The translations under genes and the position numbers were made by a program. Below the pieces are notes generated by a model. That model was not told the DNA's origin, ran no database searches, and saw nothing but the letters and a program-made list of their open reading frames with translations. Positions 26,328-35,018 of a DNA stretch of 64,000 bases are shown here, in pieces; within the stretch, counting starts at the first letter, position 1, and the number at the start of each line of letters is the position of its first letter. This stretch comes from Rhizobium sp. NFR07 (GTDB taxonomy: Bacteria > Pseudomonadota > Alphaproteobacteria > Rhizobiales > Rhizobiaceae). The stretch lies in assembly GCF_900111905.1 (NCBI RefSeq), contig NZ_FOKM01000001.1, forward strand, positions 496,001-560,000, written 5' to 3'.

Positions 26328-27691
26328 GCGGCATGATCTCACGGCTGAAGACGGCATCTCTCGGCGATACGCTCGTTCGCCGCTTCCCGCCGCTTTATTC
26401 CGCCTTTCGTCAGCAGCTCCGCACCTTCGACGATAGCGACATTGCCGGCAGACAGGCCCTTCAGGCGCAGCTCATTCAAGAAACGCTGGCAGGCGCGGCA
26501 AGGCTTCGCGGCTATGCCGCTCTCAAGGGCGCTCAACTCCATGACTACCCTGTGCTGACAAAAGAACGGCTTCGTTCCGTGCCCCGGGAATACATGTCCC
26601 GCAGCGGCCTCCTTTCGACGGCTGCGGCAACCAGCGGATCGTCCGGCGTTCCATTGTCGCTGAAGCGCAGCTTTTCCTCCGTCGTTTTCGAGCAGGCCGT
26701 TCTCGATCATGTCGCGGCGCTCGCCGGCGCGGATTTTCGTCGAGACAGGGTTGCCGTTTTGCGGGGCGGCGCCGTCAAGGATCCGTCCGACCGGGATCCG
26801 CCCTATTGGCGTCCGGAAAGCGGCGGCCGGGTGTTGAATTTCTCCGTCGCGCATCTGAATGCGGCAACTGCCGTGGCATTCATCGAAGCGCTGGAAGCGT
26901 TCTCGCCCAAGGTGATGTGGGTCTATCCGTCCGCACTCGAAATGCTTGTCGCCTGCTTCGAACGGGACGGTCGGCACATGCAGGTGCCGGTGATCCTGTC
27001 GTCCTCCGAGGTCCTGTCCGACGAACTGCGTGCCAAGGCGGAGAGCCTGTTCGGCGCCTGTGTCGTCGACTATTACGGCCAGGCCGAACGTGTCTCCTTC
27101 GCCTATGCCCTGAAGGCCGGCGCCTACCGCTTTCTGCCAGCCTATGGCCGGGTGGAACTGCATGCGGTCGAAGGCGAAGACAAATCCCGCTTCCGCATGA
27201 TCGCCACCAACCTGCGCAACCGGGCGCAGCCGCTCATCCGCTACGACACCGGCGATATTGCCATCGTGCCGGGCGATGCGAGTGCGGCAAGCCTCAACGA
27301 GGTCATCCTCGGATGCCGGACCTTCGCACGCATCGAGGGCCGGGAAAGCGATTATCTGCTGGCGCCCGACGGCAGCCGGCTGATCGGCATGAACCATATT
27401 CCACGCTCGATCGACGGGCTTCTGCAGATGCAGCTGCGACAGACGGAGCCGGATCGCGTGCTGGTGCTCGCTGTTCCCGACGGACAGCCGAGCGACGTGT
27501 TGAAGGCCGCGATCGCCGCAAGAATGCAGGCTCGCCTGCCCGACACGATGCGGATCGAGATCCGCTTTTGCGATGCGATCGAGCGGGAAAAGAGCGGGAA
27601 GATGCCGCTTGTCGTCAGGGCAAAGGACATCGGCACATCGATTACGGACGCTGCAGACGCGGGGTCCTTGAAATTCATGGGGGTCTTATGA
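26324..27691 (+). CDS. CapK-like adenylate-forming enzyme (phenylacetate-CoA ligase family)
   Basis: 455-aa protein of the PaaK/CapK group often found in capsule and EPS loci. The phosphate-binding loop is A-A-T-S-G-S-S-G-V-P-L-S-L-K near residue 100; Y-Y-G-Q-A-E-R (about 250) and R-Y-D-T-G-D-I-A (about 305) are the adenylate-binding motifs; the C-terminal lysine lies in R-E-K-S-G-K-M-P. It probably activates an acid for attachment to the polymer. With the ligase/ACP pair on the other arm, the locus encodes two acid-activating enzymes. Confidence 0.85.
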   Translation: MSGMISRLKTASLGDTLVRRFPPLYSAFRQQLRTFDDSDIAGRQALQAQLIQETLAGAARLRGYAALKGAQLHDYPVLTKERLRSVPREYMSRSGLLSTAAATSGSSGVPLSLKRSFSSVVFEQAVLDHVAALAGADFRRDRVAVLRGGAVKDPSDRDPPYWRPESGGRVLNFSVAHLNAATAVAFIEALEAFSPKVMWVYPSALEMLVACFERDGRHMQVPVILSSSEVLSDELRAKAESLFGACVVDYYGQAERVSFAYALKAGAYRFLPAYGRVELHAVEGEDKSRFRMIATNLRNRAQPLIRYDTGDIAIVPGDASAASLNEVILGCRTFARIEGRESDYLLAPDGSRLIGMNHIPRSIDGLLQMQLRQTEPDRVLVLAVPDGQPSDVLKAAIAARMQARLPDTMRIEIRFCDAIEREKSGKMPLVVRAKDIGTSITDAADAGSLKFMGVL

Positions 27692-28995
27692 AAATTTCAC
27701 TATTCGGACTGGGTTATGTCGGAGCGGTGACCGCCGCCTGCCTCTCCCGCGACGGTCATCATGTCGTGGGTGTCGACAACCAGCAGATCAAGGTCGACAT
27801 CATCAACAGCGGCAAGTCTCCGGTCGTCGAGGAAGGTGTCGCCGAACTGATCCAATGCGGCATCGCCAACGGCCGGCTGCGTGCGACGACGGATGTCAAC
27901 GATGCCATCGAGACGACGGACATGTCGCTCGTCTGCGTCGGCACGCCGAGCCGCAAGAACGGTTCGCTCGATACGGATATCATCGAGCGCGTCTGCCAGG
28001 AGATAGGAGCCGCCGTGGCCGCTAAGAAGCGGCCGCATACGGTCGTCATCCGCTCCACCATCCTGCCGGGCACGATGCGCAGCCTGATCATCCCCGCGCT
28101 GCGCAAGGCAGCCGGAGATGACGCCGAACTCCATGTCGGCAACAATCCCGAGTTTCTGCGCGAGGCGAGCGCCGTCTACGACTATGACAACCCGCCGAAG
28201 ATCGTCGTCGGAGCGGAAAACACCGATGTCGCCGCACAGATCGCATCGATCTACGACGGCATCGACGCGGCACGCTTCCTGACCTCGGTCGAGGTCGCCG
28301 AACTGGTCAAATATGCCGACAATGCCTGGCATGCCGTGAAGGTGGCCTTTGGAAACGAGATCGGCAATATCGGCAAGGCCGTCGGCATCGACAGCCATGA
28401 AGTAATGAACATCTTCTGCAGGGACGAGAAGCTCAACATCTCGCCGCGCTATCTGATGCCGGGCTTTGCCTTTGGCGGCTCCTGCCTGCCCAAGGACGTG
28501 CGGGCACTCTCCTACAAGGGCCGCGAGCTCGATCTGGCGCTGCCGCTGCTCAACAGCGTGCTGAAGTCGAACGAGGAGCAGATCACCCGCGCCTTCGACG
28601 ACATCATGGCTTATGGCAAGCGCAAGATCGCCATCTTCGGCATCAGCTTCAAGTCCGGCACCGACGACTTGCGGGAAAGCCCGCAGGTAACGCTGCTCGA
28701 AAGACTGCTCGGCAAGGGCATGGACATCCTGATCTACGACCGCTTCGTCAATTTCGCCCGGCTCTACGGTGCCAACCGCGAGCACATCCTCAATGTCATC
28801 CCGCACATATCGAGCATCCTCGTCGACGATTTCGACAAGGTTGCCGCCCACGGCGACGTCGTCATCGTCGGCAATTCCGATCCCGAATTCGAGAAACTCA
28901 CCGGCCGCTTGAGAGACGACCAGAAACTCTACGATCTCGTTCGCCTGAAGAATGCCGAGGAACTGGGAGGCCGCTATGCAGGTGTTAACTGGTAA
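27688..28995 (+). CDS. GDP-mannose 6-dehydrogenase (AlgD-like) nucleotide-sugar dehydrogenase
   Basis: 435 aa, the length of Pseudomonas AlgD (436). NAD motif M-K-I-S-L-F-G-L-G-Y-V-G-A-V at the N-terminus; C-V-G-T-P-S-R-K-N-G and N-P-E-F-L-R-E-A-S-A in the middle; active-site Cys266 in F-A-F-G-G-S-C-L-P-K-D. Details such as the S-x-K-N-G, S-G-T-D-D-L-R-E-S-P and H-x-S-S-x-L-V segments follow AlgD more closely than UDP-glucose dehydrogenases, so the product is probably GDP-mannuronate. That would give the polymer an acidic sugar. Starts 4 nt inside the CapK-like stop. Confidence 0.85.
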   Translation: MKISLFGLGYVGAVTAACLSRDGHHVVGVDNQQIKVDIINSGKSPVVEEGVAELIQCGIANGRLRATTDVNDAIETTDMSLVCVGTPSRKNGSLDTDIIERVCQEIGAAVAAKKRPHTVVIRSTILPGTMRSLIIPALRKAAGDDAELHVGNNPEFLREASAVYDYDNPPKIVVGAENTDVAAQIASIYDGIDAARFLTSVEVAELVKYADNAWHAVKVAFGNEIGNIGKAVGIDSHEVMNIFCRDEKLNISPRYLMPGFAFGGSCLPKDVRALSYKGRELDLALPLLNSVLKSNEEQITRAFDDIMAYGKRKIAIFGISFKSGTDDLRESPQVTLLERLLGKGMDILIYDRFVNFARLYGANREHILNVIPHISSILVDDFDKVAAHGDVVIVGNSDPEFEKLTGRLRDDQKLYDLVRLKNAEELGGRYAGVNW

Positions 28996-30289
28996 GGACA
29001 TCGAGGCCGCGGTCGAACGCCCGTTCGACCGCCGCGTTTTGATCATCGTCGAGAATTTGCCGGTCCCGTTCGACCGTCGCGTATGGTCCGAGGCAACGAC
29101 CCTGCGTGCCGCAGGCTATACGGTTTCGGTCATCTGCCCGACGGGCAAGGGCTTCGAGAAGCTCTACGAGGAACTGGATGGCATCCACATCTACCGCCAT
29201 CCCCTACCGCTCGATGCGCGTGGCCTGTTCGGTTACATCCGCGAATATTCCTCGGCCCTGTATCACGAGCTGCGCCTAGCGCTCAAAATCCGCCGCGAGC
29301 GCGGGTTCCATGTCATCCACGGCTGCAATCCGCCCGATCTGATCTTTCTGATCGCCTGGATATTCCGGCCGTTCGGCGTCAAGTTCCTGTTCGATCATCA
29401 CGATATCTGCCCGGAACTCTACGAGGCGAAATTCGGTCGACGTGGCCTGCTCTACAAGCTGACGCGTTTCTTCGAAAAGCTGACATTCCGCTCGGCGACG
29501 ATTTCGATCGCCACCAATGCATCCTATCGCGACATTGCGGTCAGCCGCGGCGAGATGAATGCCGACGACGTCTTCATCGTCCGCTCCGGTCCGAAGATCG
29601 AGAAGCTGCAGATCCGGCCGCCGACGCCGGCGCTGAAGAAGGGCTTTGCGCATCTGGTCGGCTATGTCGGGGTGATCGGTCAGCAGGAAGGCATGGACCT
29701 CCTGGTCGATGCCGTCGATCACATCGTCAACACGATGCAACGCACCGACGTTCATTTCGGCATCGTCGGCGGTGGGCCTGAGCTTGCAACCATCGTTGAG
29801 GACGTCGAGGCACGCGGTCTGTCGCGTTACTTCACCTTTACCGGGCGTGCGCCCGACGAGGTCATGCTCGACATGCTGAACACGGCGGATGTCTGCATCA
29901 ACCCGGATCGCGTCAATCCCATGAACGATCTGTCGACGATGAACAAGATCCTCGAATACATGACGCTGAAGAAGCCGATCGTGCAGTTCGAGACACGGGA
30001 GGGCAGGGTGTCTGCCGGTGCGGCATCGGTCTATGCCGGACGCAACGATGCCCGTGATTTCGGCGAGAAGATCGTCGCCCTGCTCGATGATCCGATGAAG
30101 CGGGAGGTGATGGGCGAAGTAGGACGCCAGCGTATTCTCTCGGCCTTCTCATGGGAGCATTCGGCGCCTGTCCTGCTGGCAGCCTATGAACGGCTCTTTC
30201 GCACGATCGAGCCGGTGGCGCAGGAAAACCCGCCGGAGGAAATGGTTTATGTCGCGGATGACCAGGTCCGCATCAGGGCGTCCAGATGA
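28976..30289 (+). CDS. Glycosyltransferase family 4
   Basis: 437 aa from ATG 28976, with GGGAGG 5 nt upstream and a 20-nt overlap with the dehydrogenase gene. GT-B fold: N-terminal I-I-V-E-N-L-P-V-P-F-D-R-R-V-W-S-E-A, an F-D-H-H-D-I-C-P-E motif near 140, and the donor-domain segment V-G-Y-V-G-V-I-G-Q-Q-E-G-M-D near 230. The N-P-D-R-V-N-P and E-Y-M-T-L-K-K-P-I-V region closes the nucleotide site. A third sugar-adding enzyme of this arm. Confidence 0.86.
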   Translation: MQVLTGKDIEAAVERPFDRRVLIIVENLPVPFDRRVWSEATTLRAAGYTVSVICPTGKGFEKLYEELDGIHIYRHPLPLDARGLFGYIREYSSALYHELRLALKIRRERGFHVIHGCNPPDLIFLIAWIFRPFGVKFLFDHHDICPELYEAKFGRRGLLYKLTRFFEKLTFRSATISIATNASYRDIAVSRGEMNADDVFIVRSGPKIEKLQIRPPTPALKKGFAHLVGYVGVIGQQEGMDLLVDAVDHIVNTMQRTDVHFGIVGGGPELATIVEDVEARGLSRYFTFTGRAPDEVMLDMLNTADVCINPDRVNPMNDLSTMNKILEYMTLKKPIVQFETREGRVSAGAASVYAGRNDARDFGEKIVALLDDPMKREVMGEVGRQRILSAFSWEHSAPVLLAAYERLFRTIEPVAQENPPEEMVYVADDQVRIRASR

Positions 30290-32247
30290 GCACAAGTGTC
30301 ATTTCCGATCGCCTTGGATGGTATGGGCGGCGTCTGTCCTCCATGTCGGTGCCCGAAATCCTGCACAGGGTCGGCGAACTCGCACAGAAACAGTCCGCGC
30401 GATTGGTCGCCTCGGGCTGGGCGCGCTTCGGTGTCGGCGACGGACCGCTGCCCGTCTTTCCCGTCGAGCTCGACATATCGAATGTCGACGAGGCGCTTCT
30501 GGCACGCTGGCGGCATATGGCGGAAGAAACGATGGCGGGCCGCTTCCGGCTTCTCGGCGTCGACTGGCCACAGACGAACGGCAAGTCGATCTGGCATTTT
30601 GATCCGGTGTCGCAGCGCGAATGGCCGCAAAATTCCTATTGTTTCGAGATCAACTACCGGCACAGCGATCGTTACGGCGATATAAAATATGTCTGGGAGG
30701 TCAACCGCCTTCAGCATCTGCAGCCGCTTGCAGCGCTCGCGCGCATCACGGGCAGCGACGAGATCCGCGCTTTCGTTGTGGCCGAGATCGATAGCTGGAT
30801 CGCGGGCAATCCGCCGTTCCTCGGCGTCAACTGGTCATCCGGCATCGAGCTTTCCCTCAGGGCAATCAGCATCCTGATTGCCACGCAGCTTCTGGGCGAA
30901 GGCGCGTTCTCGGAACAGCAGCGCCGGGCGATACGATCGTTCCTGGCGGCAACCGGCATGTGGATCAGCCGCTATCCCTCGCGCTTCTCATCCGCCAATA
31001 ACCATCTGATCGCCGAGGCCGTCGGTCTTCTCGCCATCGCGACGGCATGCCCGGATCTGCCCGGAGCCAAGCGATGGTATGGCTATGCCCGGCGGATACT
31101 GGCCGATGAGGCCGAACGGCAATTCCACGCGGATGGCATCGGGGCCGAACAATCGCCCACATATACTGCCTTCACGCTGGAGCTTTATCTGACAGCCGCA
31201 AAGATCGCCGAAGCCGCCGGCCATCCGCTGCCAAGGCGGGTCATGGACCGGCTGTCGGCTGCAGGCAGCGCCCTGTCATGGTTCATGGACGAGAATGGCG
31301 AAGTGCCGCGCATCGGCGATGATGACGAGGGCCGGGTGATCGTCAGCGATCCGCAATCGGACCGGCTTTATGTGGCGTCCATTCTTTCGGCGACGGCAGC
31401 CGTCTGCGGCAAGGCCTATATCGCGCCACCCGCCGCACCGGCCCATCTGCGCGACTTTCTTTTCGGGCGCGGTTCGGGCCAGATCAGGGGCAGGGGGGTC
31501 CGTTGCTTTTCCAAGGGCGGCTACACCGTGCTGCGCGACCGCGTGCATGAAAAGCAGGTCGTGCTGGCAATGGACCACGCACCCCTGGGCTATCTGTCCA
31601 TCGCCGCGCATGGCCATGCCGATACGCTGGCGGTCTGGCTAACCTACGGTGGCAAGGCGCTTCTGGCGGATGCGGGAACCTATCTTTATCACGCAGGCGG
31701 TGCCTGGCGGGATGCGTTTCGCGGCACGCAAATGCACAATACGCTCTCGGTGGCAGGCGAAAATTCCAGCCTCGTTTCGAGCGCTTTCAACTGGAAAGCC
31801 AAGGCCGCGGTCGAAGGCGTCCACGTTGATTGCAATCTCGAAGCCTTCCATTGTCGGGCGGTTCACGATGGCTATCTCACCCGCTTCGGCGTGAAGCATG
31901 CCCGCTCGCTGCTGCGGGTATCACCTGATGTCTTCACGATCGAGGACCGGCTGGAGGGGACGGATAATGCGACACGCGAGGTCACCATCAGCTTCGTCGC
32001 AGGCGAAGGGGTGGAGATCGTCGCGGGCGATGAAGAGGGCGTTTTCCATTTCGTCGCCGACGGAAAACCCGCCATGCGCCTCCAGGGGCCGCAGACACTG
32101 ACGGGAAGGATCGTCAAGGGTCTCGAAGACGAGCGTCTCGGCTGGATGTCTCCCTGCTTCGGCCAAAAACAGCCCGCCTATCATCTTCTCTTCGAAGGCG
32201 CGGCTTCCCCCGGGGACGGCATGATCACCGAACTGAAGCTGCTATGA
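30286..32247 (+). CDS. Heparinase II/III-family protein
   Basis: 653-aa protein with an N-terminal alpha-helical toroid and a C-terminal beta-sandwich (about 390-640) typical of heparinase II/III-like lyases. Visible features are S-S-A-N-N-H-L-I-A-E-A near 235, the catalytic-region sequence P-L-G-Y-L-S-I-A-A-H-G-H-A-D-T around 440, and the D-A-G-T-Y-L-Y-H motif. Such lyases cleave uronate-containing polysaccharides, which suits the GDP-mannose dehydrogenase two genes upstream. No signal peptide is obvious, so its compartment is unclear. It may trim or edit the polymer. Overlaps the next gene by 4 nt. Confidence 0.82.
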   Translation: MSTSVISDRLGWYGRRLSSMSVPEILHRVGELAQKQSARLVASGWARFGVGDGPLPVFPVELDISNVDEALLARWRHMAEETMAGRFRLLGVDWPQTNGKSIWHFDPVSQREWPQNSYCFEINYRHSDRYGDIKYVWEVNRLQHLQPLAALARITGSDEIRAFVVAEIDSWIAGNPPFLGVNWSSGIELSLRAISILIATQLLGEGAFSEQQRRAIRSFLAATGMWISRYPSRFSSANNHLIAEAVGLLAIATACPDLPGAKRWYGYARRILADEAERQFHADGIGAEQSPTYTAFTLELYLTAAKIAEAAGHPLPRRVMDRLSAAGSALSWFMDENGEVPRIGDDDEGRVIVSDPQSDRLYVASILSATAAVCGKAYIAPPAAPAHLRDFLFGRGSGQIRGRGVRCFSKGGYTVLRDRVHEKQVVLAMDHAPLGYLSIAAHGHADTLAVWLTYGGKALLADAGTYLYHAGGAWRDAFRGTQMHNTLSVAGENSSLVSSAFNWKAKAAVEGVHVDCNLEAFHCRAVHDGYLTRFGVKHARSLLRVSPDVFTIEDRLEGTDNATREVTISFVAGEGVEIVAGDEEGVFHFVADGKPAMRLQGPQTLTGRIVKGLEDERLGWMSPCFGQKQPAYHLLFEGAASPGDGMITELKLL

Positions 32248-33512
32248 GATACTGGTATAAGGCGGTCCTTGCCCTGCTGCTTGCCGGCCTGACGATGGCC
32301 CCGCATGTTTCGCAGGCTGCAGACACACCAACATTTCGGCGCGGTATCAATCTCGCTCGACTGCACAGCCTTCCGACTGAAGATCCGTCCAAACCCGGTG
32401 CGTTTGCCTGGCCGCCTTTCCAGGGACCGCTTGCGCAAATCACCGATGCGGAGCTTGTGCGTCTGCGTGAGCTGGGTTTCGATTTCATCCGGCTACCGGT
32501 TGCACCCGCACCGTTTCTCACGGAGACGGAAAGCCGGCGGCAGGCGCTTTTCGATGACCTGTTCGGCACCGTGAGGCGTCTGCAGGGCGCCGGCTTCGGC
32601 GTTCTGCTCGACGCGCATCCGAACCACACTGACGAAAACTGGTCGGCTCCGGCAATTCTTTCGAAAGCCGATGGTTCTGCTTTCAAGCAATACGCGGCAT
32701 GGCTCAAAAAGCTCGCGCGCTTCCTGCGTAACCGTCCTTCGGAAAAAACCGCGCTTGGCCTGATGAACGAGCCCCAGGACGAATGCCATATCCCGGGAGC
32801 CGGCGACTGGACGCGGATGCAGCCGCGTCTCCACGCTGCCGTGCGCGCCACGGCACCCGATCTGGCGATCGTCGTCACGACCGGCTGCTGGTCGTCGCCC
32901 GATGCCTTGCACCATCTCGATATGTCGATCTATGACGACAAGACGCTGGTCGACGTCCACTATTACCGCCCGCATGCCTTCACGCATCAGGGCCTGCCTT
33001 TCGCCAACACGCCGACCCGCTATCTGTCCGGCCTTGCCTATCCCGGCCAGGGCGCGGACACGAACCTCACCATGTTCCGCTCGATGCAGCTGATCAAACA
33101 ACGGCAAAAGGACGGGGCCGATGTTCCGGCCGACGCGATGAAGCAGGTCAAGGATGCTGTCGCCGACTATTACGACAATCCGCCGATCGTCGATCAGACC
33201 TATATCCCCAGCCATTTCGCTGCGATGAGGCAATGGACCAAGGAACAGAAAGTCGATCCGGCACGGCTCATCATCGGTGAGTTCGGCGCAGCCCGCCCGC
33301 CGAAGGGCATGCCCGAGAACCCGGGCCGCACGCTCTGGCTGGAGCATGTCCGCAAGGCTGCCGAGGCAAACGGCTTCGGCTGGGCGATGTGGGACTACAA
33401 TGCCGGCGACGGCTATCCCGGTTTCGGGTTGGTTTTTGACAATGAATCACGCAAGATCGATCCCGACGTGGTGGATGCACTCGGCCTGGATCCGAAGGGA
33501 CTTCGCCGGTAG
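32244..33512 (+). CDS. Secreted glycoside hydrolase family 5 (cellulase-like)
   Basis: 422 aa with a signal peptide (M-R-Y-W-Y-K-A-V-L-A-L-L-L-A-G-L, cleavage after about residue 26). A (beta/alpha)8 hydrolase: R-G-I-N-L-A near 33, acid/base E176 in L-M-N-E-P, nucleophile E346 in I-I-G-E-F-G-A, and W-A-M-W-D-Y near the end. Periplasmic beta-glycanases are frequent in polysaccharide export loci, where they adjust chain length or clear misplaced polymer. That role here is inferred from position. Confidence 0.86.
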   Translation: MRYWYKAVLALLLAGLTMAPHVSQAADTPTFRRGINLARLHSLPTEDPSKPGAFAWPPFQGPLAQITDAELVRLRELGFDFIRLPVAPAPFLTETESRRQALFDDLFGTVRRLQGAGFGVLLDAHPNHTDENWSAPAILSKADGSAFKQYAAWLKKLARFLRNRPSEKTALGLMNEPQDECHIPGAGDWTRMQPRLHAAVRATAPDLAIVVTTGCWSSPDALHHLDMSIYDDKTLVDVHYYRPHAFTHQGLPFANTPTRYLSGLAYPGQGADTNLTMFRSMQLIKQRQKDGADVPADAMKQVKDAVADYYDNPPIVDQTYIPSHFAAMRQWTKEQKVDPARLIIGEFGAARPPKGMPENPGRTLWLEHVRKAAEANGFGWAMWDYNAGDGYPGFGLVFDNESRKIDPDVVDALGLDPKGLRR

Positions 33513-33579
33513 AAGCCGCTGATGGAGCCGGGGCTGTTTTGAGGCCCGCCGATGCGAAGCTTTAGGCGCGGGGACGTGT

Positions 33580-34914
33580 GTGAGCGATACGATGAACCGC
33601 ATGCTGGCTGGAAGCCGGGAGAAGGCGGAGGTCGGCGTCGGTGACGGCCTGCTGGGCTGGATCCCGGCCATGGTGATTGCATATGCCACGATACTGACCC
33701 CGCTCCTGTTGCAACAGAACGTCTCCGCCGTCGATGACACAGCCGGTGCAGCCGCGGTCACCCAGGGGTCCAACCTTGGCAACCAGATCTTCTGGATCCT
33801 GATGTTGATGCTGACCGGTTACGCAAGCCGTCACAGGCTGACGCAATTGCTGGACGTGCTGCGCAAGCCGCTGGTCGTGCTCATCGGCCTCTATATGATC
33901 CTCGCTTTCGCCAGCATTCTCTGGTCGCCGGCCCCGTCGGTCGACTTCCGCCGTGCCACGCTTCAGTTCATCGTCCTGGCGACTGTGGTGCTCCCCATAT
34001 TTCTGGCGGAGAACCGCATGGCGCAGATCGACCGCCTCGTTGCGGTGTTCCTGCTGACGATCGCCATCAATCTCGTCGCTGTGATCGTCCTGCCGGCGGG
34101 ACGGCTCGGCCATCAGGGTATCTACAGCCACAAGAACGAACTCGGCCTTGTCGTCGCCTATGGCTTCGTCTTCTGCCTTTATGCGATCGTCCGCTACCGC
34201 GGTTTCGTCCGGTTGCTGGCGATGGCCTGCGCCACGGCCGCATTGCTGGAACTCGTCCTCAGCCAGTCCAAGACCTCGCTCGGCCTCGCCGTCATGATGC
34301 CGCTGATCGCACTCGCCGTCGTAGGAACAAGTCGCCTGATGCGCATCAACGCGCTGCTGCCGTTGACCTTCGGCCTCTTCGTCTGCATCTCGGGCGGGCT
34401 CTTCGTTGCCCATCTCATCGACTTCAGCTTCGCCGATTTCTCCATGCTGCTGTTCGACGACACGACCTTTACGGGGCGCACGGTGATCTGGAACTTCCTG
34501 GTTGACGTGATCACCCGCGAACCGCTCCTCGGCCAGGGCTACGGTTCCTTCTGGGATATCGGGGAGGGGTCCATCGTTCAGCGCGAGGCACCCGGCTTCG
34601 TCGCCTACCTCCTGCAGGGACATAACGGCTATGTTGATGTCACGGTAGAACTCGGCCTTCTGGGTCTGGCCTTGCTCCTCGCATTTCTCATCTGCGTTCT
34701 CTACCACGTCGGACGTGCGGCCAGCGGCAGGGGAGGCGATATTGCCCTGACCTGGCTCTTCATGATCTGCATCCTCATCGGCCTCTGCCACAACATGCTG
34801 GAGAGCAGTTGGTTTCGCGGCTATTCCGTCGTCTGGATGGTTTTCCTCCTTGTCGGCGCATGGGCGCAGGCTTTCTCGGACGAAACTGCCCGGATGCCAG
34901 TAAAAGACCGGTGA
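33580..34914 (+). CDS. O-antigen ligase/polymerase-family protein (Wzy_C)
   Basis: 444-aa polytopic membrane protein from GTG 33580 (GGGGA upstream); ATG 33592 is an alternative. About ten hydrophobic helices and a periplasmic loop with the family pattern S-K-T-S-L-G (about 225), F-T-G-R-T-V-I-W (about 300) and L-L-Q-G-H-N-G-Y-V-D-V near 345. The flippase and Wzz-type partners nearby make a Wzy-type polymerase of the repeat unit more likely than a WaaL ligase. Confidence 0.84.
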   Translation: MSDTMNRMLAGSREKAEVGVGDGLLGWIPAMVIAYATILTPLLLQQNVSAVDDTAGAAAVTQGSNLGNQIFWILMLMLTGYASRHRLTQLLDVLRKPLVVLIGLYMILAFASILWSPAPSVDFRRATLQFIVLATVVLPIFLAENRMAQIDRLVAVFLLTIAINLVAVIVLPAGRLGHQGIYSHKNELGLVVAYGFVFCLYAIVRYRGFVRLLAMACATAALLELVLSQSKTSLGLAVMMPLIALAVVGTSRLMRINALLPLTFGLFVCISGGLFVAHLIDFSFADFSMLLFDDTTFTGRTVIWNFLVDVITREPLLGQGYGSFWDIGEGSIVQREAPGFVAYLLQGHNGYVDVTVELGLLGLALLLAFLICVLYHVGRAASGRGGDIALTWLFMICILIGLCHNMLESSWFRGYSVVWMVFLLVGAWAQAFSDETARMPVKDR

Positions 34915-35018
34915 CAATGTGTATCTTTGAGATTCTTTTAATATCGACCGACTAAACCGAACTACACCAGATCGCGATATACGTGGACGCGATCGAACTG
35001 GTGAGGTTAGCGGGGCCG

